This document shows positions 33,801 to 40,033 of a stretch of DNA of 40,033 nucleotides, in pieces; the first letter of the stretch is position 1; each line of letters starts with the position of its first letter. The position numbers were made by a program, and so were the translations under genes. The stretch is from positions 13,879-53,911 of the forward strand of contig CAMPET010000014.1 of the NCBI GenBank assembly GCA_946803715.1, given 5' to 3'. The notes below the pieces were generated by a model that had not been told where the DNA came from, did no database searches, and was given only the letters and a program-made list of their open reading frames with translations. This DNA comes from Beroe ovata (taxonomy: Eukaryota; Ctenophora; Nuda; Beroida; Beroidae).

Positions 33801-34911
33801 TTATTTGAAGCAGTACCTACCTATTATGTTGTTTTTGGTCTACATATTTGTAATCAACCAACAACTTATGAAACTAGGATGAAATGAATCACACATTGCG
33901 CAGAAATAATCTTATGCACCATATAAAAGACTTCGCTCATTTCTGAGTTCATGTTACCTTTTTGCATCTCACAACTCTAAACGCCCTTTACTGCAGTCTA
34001 GAGAAAGTGGGTCACTGCAATAGCTTGAGAGCAGACGCAGAGGTTTGAATTTATCACCATTTGCACAAAGTCACACAGTGCGGCCCATTTTAAACTTTTG
34101 CATTGAAACAGTGGCCCACTTTGAAACCAAAACCCAAACTCAACCCGGCATTGGAACGGTCACAGCTTGAATCAAACGTTCGCTAGTGTATGCTTCGGCA
34201 TTGTAGCAATGTATGAGATCTTGAGCTAGGATGTTAAAACAATGTGGAAGATCATCGCGCGAGGACACAATTATGGCATTTAAACTTGCTCTCCATTCAT
34301 TTGTACAATGTTTCGCTTCGCAGATGTACGTACCTACATAAAATCTTTCATTCAAGTTCAACCAGCATTGAGAGCGCGTGCAAAGGGTTTTGGTGTTTCT
34401 GCATGATTTAGAGAAAATTCTTTCCGCATCATTTCAAGAACCCTCGTCTTTATAAACCGCATGAAAACCGCTTATCAAGCACTTTAGACGATAGATGCAT
34501 TCTACCCAGCTAGCTCTTATCTCTTCTCCTATGACATAACTATAAATTGTCCCCTAACACTAGCACTGATCCCGTGTTAACAGCAAAGAAGTGTCCCTTG
34601 ACGATTGACTAACCCCAGTCTATATTATAGAAACACTATAACATACCCTTTCCCAGGCTGGAGCAATGGAAGTGATATTGGACCATGAAAATGGGCAGGA
34701 ACCTGGATCTGACCCGTCTCCGGCAGAGCCCATAGCTCCAACACCAGTTCCTCCAGGCTCAAATGACGCCACCCTATGTCCTCTTATTACGGAGATCCTA
34801 GGCGATACCCTGGCCAATATCATTCAGGAGTCAGTTCAGAGAGAATTGGTTCTCACGGCAAGATCCAGGACCATTGCTCTGCCGCCAAGACAGAAAAGTG
34901 CTGAGAAATGA
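24835..34911 (+). CDS. CFAP65: CFAP65 (cilia- and flagella-associated protein 65), ~23 exons
   Basis: Exons: 24835-24974, 25062-25186, 25398-25755, 25997-26244, 26447-27049, 27128-27247, 27357-27524, 27624-27874, 27978-28155, 28301-28468, 28599-28736, 29076-29211, 29596-29793, 29896-30040, 30141-30401, 30534-30711, 30880-31077, 31157-31401, 31769-31926, 32092-32314, 33025-33224, 33398-33573, 34657-34911. About 1,623 aa of repeated ASH/MSP-like beta domains (for example PITFRPLDK, LLDFGDVPIGTAV, AVDFGITVVGET). CFAP65-specific pieces are RIWDLFSLDLLNKHL, YYELYNGGD, FSPLEAKTYAVEV, KYHTLPPI and the tail VLTARSRTIALPP. The protein belongs to the axonemal central apparatus and is needed for sperm flagella in mammals. 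The acidic low-complexity tail of the human protein is missing. Phases agree except exon 1 to exon 2, off by one base. Exon 18 is partly duplicated across the N at 31526. Confidence 0.88.
25766..25840. repeat. 17-18-bp tandem repeat in CFAP65 intron 3
   Basis: About four to five copies of TTATGAGTGCTCCTAG with a few substitutions, just after the exon 3 donor. Confidence 0.85.
28508..28614 (+). repeat. 55-bp-period duplication spanning the exon 11 splice acceptor
   Basis: 28508-28559 and 28563-28614 are near-identical 52-bp copies (two mismatches). Each carries a pyrimidine tract, an AG (TTGCCTAG in copy 1, TTGCCCAG in copy 2) and the first codons of exon 11. Copy 2 continues into the real exon; copy 1 runs into TGA. 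Confidence 0.9.
28910..29055 (+). mobile_element. Possible tRNA-derived SINE fragment in CFAP65 intron 11
   Basis: TGACAGAGTGG (28937-28947) matches the pol III A-box TGGCNNAGTGG except one base, and GTTTCGATTCC (28966-28976) matches the B-box GGTTCGANTCC except one base. The boxes are closer (29 nt) than in intact tRNAs. An 11-bp inverted repeat (GACAGAGTGGT / ACCACTCTGTC) encloses the segment. Confidence 0.35.
29222..29365. repeat. TAGTAAT-type microsatellite in CFAP65 intron 12
   Basis: Long run of TTAGTAA and AGTAAGT 7-mers with small interruptions. Confidence 0.95.
31309..31750 (+). repeat. ~215-bp direct duplication across an assembly join
   Basis: 31309-31525 and 31527-31740 are two nearly identical copies with scattered substitutions, separated by the N at 31526. 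Each includes the last part of exon 18 (AVDFGVVPTFSV frame), its donor and part of a 24-bp minisatellite (AATTCCACCTCACAACCTGA). The exon differences seen are synonymous. This looks like two haplotypes joined end to end. Confidence 0.85.
32315..33024 (+). other. CFAP65: CFAP65 intron 20
   Basis: 710-bp intron with a short TGTGTGATTG-type inverted repeat near 32455-32500. No coding sequence recognised. Confidence 0.6.
33574..34656 (+). other. CFAP65: CFAP65 intron 22
   Basis: 1,083-bp intron, the longest in the gene, GT at 33574 and AG at 34655-34656. No exon-like sequence recognised. The human protein has a long acidic region at about this position, so exons could have been lost here. Confidence 0.55.
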
Positions 34912-35642
34912 TTCCGTCAAAAACAGCGAGAAACTCTTGTTACTTCATCCGTGAAGTTGGATTTTAGAACAGTTCATGGAGGTCGATACCTATCTTACTC
35001 TATCATGTGTACACGTTGCGCAACCCCCTATTCTACTCTGTGGACTGAAACACTATCCTTTCAAAATGCATGAAAATTATAAAGCAAAGTGCTAGAGTCT
35101 ACAATCAAAAATTAGACAATTATTACTTTGAGTTCTGTAGTAGAAATAAGTCGGAAAATCGCTCTAGAGTTCACTTTTCTTCTCATCCCCTAAATATAAG
35201 TCCTGTATATAGCCGTGCGTGTGATTGTGAATATAGACTATTTGTACAGCTTCATAATCGATCGTCATTACTTGTATGTCATTCCTTGGACCTTCTTCAA
35301 ACCAGTCCGAATTCCTGAAGAATCTTTCAATTGCATGGGGATTGCCGTGCGCGCGATTAACGTACGTGCGGCAAATGCTCAAAAACTGAACTTTTATCGA
35401 GCGCATGTACATCGCGCGTTACTGCTACGGTCACAATTTCATTCACTTTGTGACATTTGGCAATAACTCGCACAATGAATTAGGGACTGCTAAGAAAAAA
35501 CCCGCGTATACCAATGGTAGCACTAATTATAGTACAACCGATATAAATAATTGTACAATATACAAATACAATTCATTGAGCCACTATTTGCGATGTCTAA
35601 ACTGGGAAACCAGCTCCTTAATTACCATGAGCAAGTTACAAA
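34912..35642. other. Convergent intergenic region
   Basis: Lies between the 3' ends of CFAP65 (plus) and PSMA2 (minus). No gene seen; it should contain both 3' UTRs. Confidence 0.5.
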
Positions 35643-36884
35643 TCAATTAAGAGCAGCAAGATAGTCCTTAATTTCTGTTCGGTTAAGCTTCCTGAACCCT
35701 TCTGAAGTGGAAATACCAATCTCAATGTTGTCTTCAGTCATCTGACCCTCGAATCCCTCTTTCAGCGTAAGAATGGCAGTGTGAACTGCATCTTCTAGTT
35801 CTAAGTCGGCGTTGTACCTAATGGAAAACACATGTTTAGGAATTCTGAGTAACAATGGGTTGATTGCTGACAATAGCTGCGATGCAATGTTGGTAATGTA
35901 CCTTTTCTCAAGGAAGGTCTTGCCGTTGATATGATTCTTCCCCATTGCTGTTGCTTTCCATGCGAAATACGCACCCTGGCGAGTCACGATGTTAGGAATA
36001 GCACATTATTATTGGAAACTATGACCAATAGAGGTGAAACATGACAACACTCACAGATGGGTCACATTGCACAAGATATGGGGTCTCCTCATCAAACCCA
36101 GCTACTAGCAATGAAACCCCAAACGGGCGTACACCTCTGAAATTGGGAACGTCAACAATTGATAGCATTGCTATGGCAACGCAGTTGTAAGTTTGGTTAT
36201 GCGTTGCATGAAATGAGGGAAACGATGCCTTCAACCGTATTGTCAGTCGTTTCACTTGTCCCTAATAAGATATGTCAAGCAGGAAGGGAGACAGCATTAC
36301 CCTGAATGAGTGTATTCCTGCATGACGTTAGCCACTTTCTGTACGAGCTGTGAAACAGGGATCTCCTCTCCAAAGTGGAGATAGTATTGCTGTGCTATTT
36401 TCCTAGCCTTCCTGACGAGCAGCCTGAAGTCGGGCCCCATCCCACTATATGTCATTCCACAGTGCTTTGTTATCATCTCCATCTGAGATGGTGAGAGACT
36501 GTGATGTGAGATAGAGAGGTGGCTGAGTGATGGCAGGGGTAAACAACTCGCGGACATGAAGAGAACAGCTTGATTATTATAGGGTGATAAAAGAGTGATT
36601 ATTGAGCAACGATAATAAAACTTTGGTTATGGAACAATGATTATAGAGCTCCGATTATAGAGCTATGATAGTTGAGGGGAAACACTACAGCATACCTTAG
36701 TCATGGTCGTATCGTCATACAAGATACTCTTAGACTTCTTCTCTGCAGCGAGCACAACCCCCGTTTTGCTCTTGATGCCGATGGAGGGCGCGCCAGCTGC
36801 TACTGCCGCAATGGCGTACTCTATTTGCACAAGTTTCCCGGATGGGGAGAAAGTGGTCAGACTGAAACTGTACCTTTCCGACAT
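35643..36884 (-). CDS. PSMA2: Proteasome subunit alpha type-2
   Basis: Five exons with matching phases: 36884-36696, 36482-36301, 36136-36055, 35975-35902, 35817-35643. They encode 233 aa, one residue shorter than human. It is the alpha2 subunit of the outer ring of the 20S proteasome, which gates the catalytic chamber; it is not proteolytic itself. The N-terminal alpha signature [20 protein letters not shown] is intact, followed by [48 protein letters not shown] and the C-terminal [11 protein letters not shown]. The last intron (84 bp) has no in-frame stop, so read-through would add 28 residues, but the protein family shows it is spliced out. The gene is convergent with CFAP65 and co-oriented with the RNF20-like gene upstream. 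Confidence 0.96.
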
Positions 36885-37301
36885 GATGCTGACACCTATA
36901 CGGGCAAAGTGGTGGGGGTTAGAGTTCCTAGTGGGTGTCAATGATATACTCATCTGAACCAACCGCCAGATTGAATGATCCAATTGATAACTGAATAGAA
37001 ACAGGATATGATACACAAATAGTAACGAGATTGTAGGATGTGGGGGGGGTTGCTATGATGTCCATCAGCACATAACTGACCGTTGGAAAATCTGAGTCAA
37101 CTTATCGCGAAGTCGATTATCTAGCACGTAATAACGCACAATCATTGACCTCTAACTAATGTAAATGCATAAAATATACGGAGAAATAACACAAATGAAA
37201 TAAATTAAAACACAATTTGCGCCGCGCGCAGTTCTCTCTTCTTGTAGCGTCTCATTGATACTCAATCTGTAGCTGAGCAGTACGTGTCACGTACACCGAT
37301 G
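36885..37301. other. Spacer between PSMA2 and the RNF20-like gene
   Basis: 417 bp without a gene; it should carry the PSMA2 promoter and the 3' UTR of the RNF20-like gene. A G-run occurs near 37041. Confidence 0.5.
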
Positions 37302-39332
37302 CTACATGTATATTCTGTGAAAGTCACTCGCACCGAACGCTGCGTTACACTTCGGACATTTCCGCTGCCGAGTGTCGTAACGGAGTTTTAGACACTCGAA
37401 ACAGAAGATGTGGTAACACTTGGTCAGAACTGCGTCTTTCTTCCGTACGTTGCAAATGTTGCACGTCAACTTCTGCTTGTACATCCGAACTTCCTCTTCC
37501 AACACCTGGGTGAAATATTGATGCTTAATTTCCTGAGGAGTGGGAGTGGAGCTGGAGAAAGGGACGCAAAATTAGTCTCATAAAGAATGAAATTGGTGAT
37601 TGATGAATATTTCACTGTCATCTAGAGATATTAGACCTCGTCGATTGTGGTTGAAAGAGGGTTATCTTTTTTGTGGCGATCTAGTTTCCTCTTGTACGCC
37701 GAGAGATCTTCCTCTTTCCTCTTACTCTTGAACTGTTCAGATTCCAACTCTGCCGTTTTGGCCGCTACCTGTTCTCTTATCTCGCTTACCTGACACACGA
37801 CTACAGTTAGAGACATAAAATACGAGTCTCAACCCAGAAAAACATGTTCCGAAAGAGTAACATGTTTGTCGAAAAAGAGACGTGTGTCTCGAAAGAGAGA
37901 CGTGTGTCTCGAAAAAGAGACGTGTGTCTCGAAAAAGAGACGTGTGTCTCGAAAAAGAGGCAAACCTCCCCCACAAGAACATCGTAATTAGCTTTCAACT
38001 CGCTGTAGTTGAGACAATGCTTGTTCGACTCCTTCTTATGAAGGTCTATAGCTTGTTGTTTCAACTGAATCTCCTTCTCNGCGAGCAAAATAACCAGCCA
38101 AAATTATTTCCCATTCCCAGCCACTTTTTAAAATAATGCCACTGGGGTGATGGCACATGTCACTCTAAAATTATGATAGGCGATAGCAACCTGAAGTTGT
38201 CTTTCCCTCTCTTCCACTTTTCGGAGGAGGGCCATCTGGCTGTCTCTCTGATTCTTGAGTGCGGTGGTGTGATCGCCAAGCAGCTCCTTTTCCTCCCTCA
38301 ACAGTTTCAACAGTTCATCGGCCTGACGAGAAACATTCCCATACTTATTTCCATACTGTATTAAGCTGAACAGCTCAGTGATGAGAAACATTGCCAATTT
38401 ATAGCTACTGTAATAAGCTAAACCGCCGCAATTCCTACCTTGATCCGCTCTGACATGAGCTTGAAATTAGCATCATCCTTCTCTTTGAGCTGTTGCAGCA
38501 ACCTCATATTCTGTTCCTGTAGGTCCTCGAACGCAGTCCCCAGGAGTTCCAGATCGTTAACCAGTGCGTCACTCGTCGCTGTCTTCTCCTGCTCGTCATA
38601 TACCGGATTATTACTGGTTACATGTGTACTGCACGTGTACTGCACGTGTATGGGAAATGGGTGAGTGAAATGGACACGCAGTTCTTGGTTTCGTCAGAGT
38701 GTAATTTGAAATGAGCATGGATGCCTAATGAGTGTTTCATGCCAGCTATGGTACAATGCACATTCCACACATCACATATTTATCATATCTCCGACCGGTT
38801 ACCTTCAACTCCTCCTTGATCGTCTCATTATTCTTCTTCTCCGTAGCAAGCTGCACAGAGATCTCATCATCTGACAGTCCAGCTGCCCGTTTCAGTGAGA
38901 TCTCCAGATCTCGCTCCTTCTTCTTCAGGGTGGAGGACAGCTCGGTCACTTCCTCCTGTAGTCTCTTCTCACTGGCCAGCAATTCGACCTGAGTAGTGTG
39001 TCTGTGTTAGTTTTTGGAAGTATGTATGAAATCTGTATGATGGTGTCCCCTGTTCTACTTCTTCATATTGACCGCCTCTTGCTGCAGGGGTTCCATTCAA
39101 ACTTAGCATGGATCCATACCTTTGAGCGCGATTCTTTAACTGATCCTTTGAAAACATCGAGGAGCAATTTCAGTTCCTTCTGATTCTCGTGACTTGTTTT
39201 CAGTTGTTTCTGCAGGTCTTTGATTGTCGTTGTTAACTCATCTATCTTCTTCTTAGTTTGCTCTTCTTTCTGCTTGTCTTCCGAAACAGCAAGCTCCTTG
39301 ACAAGCTCCATGGCTTCGGTTCCCTCCAGCGC
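37302..39332 (-). CDS. RNF20: E3 ubiquitin ligase RNF20/RNF40 (Bre1), C-terminal part
   Basis: Seven exons visible: 39332-39120, 38988-38803, about 38588-38439, 38322-38191, 38079-37966, 37789-37637, 37532-37302 (stop). Bre1 ligases monoubiquitinate histone H2B in chromatin, working with an E2 of the Rad6 type. The visible protein is a long coiled coil ([47 protein letters not shown]) ending in a C3HC4 RING ([20 protein letters not shown], then [17 protein letters not shown]) and the terminal DFHRIYM. The RING and the [14 protein letters not shown] stretch are nearly identical to vertebrate RNF20/RNF40. The N-terminal two thirds are not found in the remaining 700 bp and must lie beyond the window. 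The N at 38080 sits exactly at an exon edge. Confidence 0.93.
37871..37960. repeat. 20-bp minisatellite abutting a splice donor
   Basis: About 4.5 copies of a 20-bp unit GAAAAAGAGACGTGTGTCTC. Each unit contains the self-complementary GAGAC-GTGT-GTCTC. On the minus strand the array begins inside the donor of the exon 38079-37966. Confidence 0.95.
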
Positions 39333-39360
39333 CTTGGTGATACGGTTGTCGGTTAGCGAG

Positions 39361-39575
39361 GGAGTGTTATCAGTCTAGTTTGGGAGTGGCATCAGTCAGT
39401 CTAGTAAGGGAGTGGCAAAAGTCAGTCTAGTGAGAGAGTGTCATCAGTCAGTCTAGCGAGGGAGTGTCATAAGTCAGTCTAGTGNTCTAGTGAGGGAGTG
39501 TCATCAGTCAGTCTAGTGAGGGAGTGTCATCAGTCAGTCTAGTGAGGGAGTGTCATCAGTCTGTTGGGAAGTGAT
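39361..39575. repeat. 26-bp minisatellite with an assembly join
   Basis: Seven to eight copies of GAGGGAGTGTCATCAGTCAGTCTAGT-type units (26 bp), more divergent on the left, with an N at 39484. It lies in the intron upstream of the first visible RNF20-like exon; copy number is probably mis-assembled. Confidence 0.95.
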
Positions 39576-40033
39576 ATCAACTGTTAGGCAAAACATTGCC
39601 AGGCAATAATTTTACTAATAATCTAGTTAGCACATCGATCAGGTGATCGAGTTCTTAGTTCCTAAGAGGGAGCAACACAGCGAAAGACGTTATGTTTACA
39701 GAAACATGATGCTCGACGGCACTCGAAGGAAGAAATTCATTTTAGAATCGGTGAACGGATGCTAATACTTAAACCAGCACAAGTTAACATCACATATAGA
39801 CATTGTACGTTCAAACTGTATAGCTCGTGTCAACAATTATACTATTATGTAAACACAATGGACGATCACACAACACAGGCGGGTCAATCAGCACGAACTC
39901 AATCTACAGCTTACAGTAGTGTTGCTTGTGTCTGCTTGGTGCTGCAATACGCAAATTGGTATAAGATATTAGATTTAAACGAAACCTAGTTTATGAAACT
40001 AAACAGACAAACACGCAGACGCAATCGCACCCC
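39576..40033. other. Sequence beyond the RNF20-like exons
   Basis: No exon recognised; probably intron of the RNF20-like gene. Confidence 0.4.

Noticed and set aside
36885-37016. N-terminal extension of PSMA2 upstream of the MSERYSF start
   Set aside because: The upstream frame is open, but the family starts at this Met and the extra residues resemble no proteasome sequence.
39759-39989. 76-codon plus-strand open frame at the window end
   Set aside because: No family, no splice context, and composition like the surrounding intron.

Overview
This is eukaryotic nuclear DNA with small introns (mostly 50-200 bp, GT..AG), tightly packed genes and a motile-cilium gene, so the source is an animal. 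A single-exon rhodopsin-like receptor, annexins with four repeats and the compact intron-rich style suggest an early-branching metazoan such as a sponge. That placement is inference; no rRNA or mitochondrial marker is present. The window comes from a draft assembly: single N characters at 15434, 21598, 31526, 38080 and 39484 mark joins.

Layout. 1-15.4 kb: five genes, all on the minus strand. These are a divergent single-exon GPCR (827-1879), two neighbouring annexin-like genes (4369-7315 with 10 exons; 7987-10517 with 7 exons and an acylation-type MGCG start), an unrecognised 6-exon gene (11103-13138) and an unrecognised Ser/Thr-Pro-rich gene (13329-14302). The exon models were built by hand; except at one junction in CFAP65, the splice phases agree.

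15.4-23.4 kb: a Ty3/gypsy-type LTR retrotransposon interior on the plus strand with intact gag and pol, joined by a textbook -1 frameshift heptamer. It lies between two N joins and no LTR pair is visible. Related repeat blocks flank it in inverted orientation, and the right flank is rich in palindromes, including a perfect hairpin with 68-bp arms.

23.4-34.9 kb: a single-exon HAD phosphatase (PGP/PDXP type) whose second catalytic aspartate is glycine, then a ~23-exon CFAP65 gene (ciliary central apparatus, ASH/MSP-like domains). CFAP65 contains an assembly duplication of one exon and a duplicated splice acceptor.

35.6-39.4 kb, minus strand: complete PSMA2 (proteasome alpha2, 5 exons) and the C-terminal part of the histone H2B ubiquitin ligase RNF20/RNF40 (Bre1). 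The N-terminus of the latter lies past a minisatellite or outside the window.

The genes do not form one pathway. CFAP65, PSMA2 and RNF20 are conserved housekeeping or ciliary genes; the annexin pair, the receptor, the altered phosphatase and the repeat island are the lineage-specific part.
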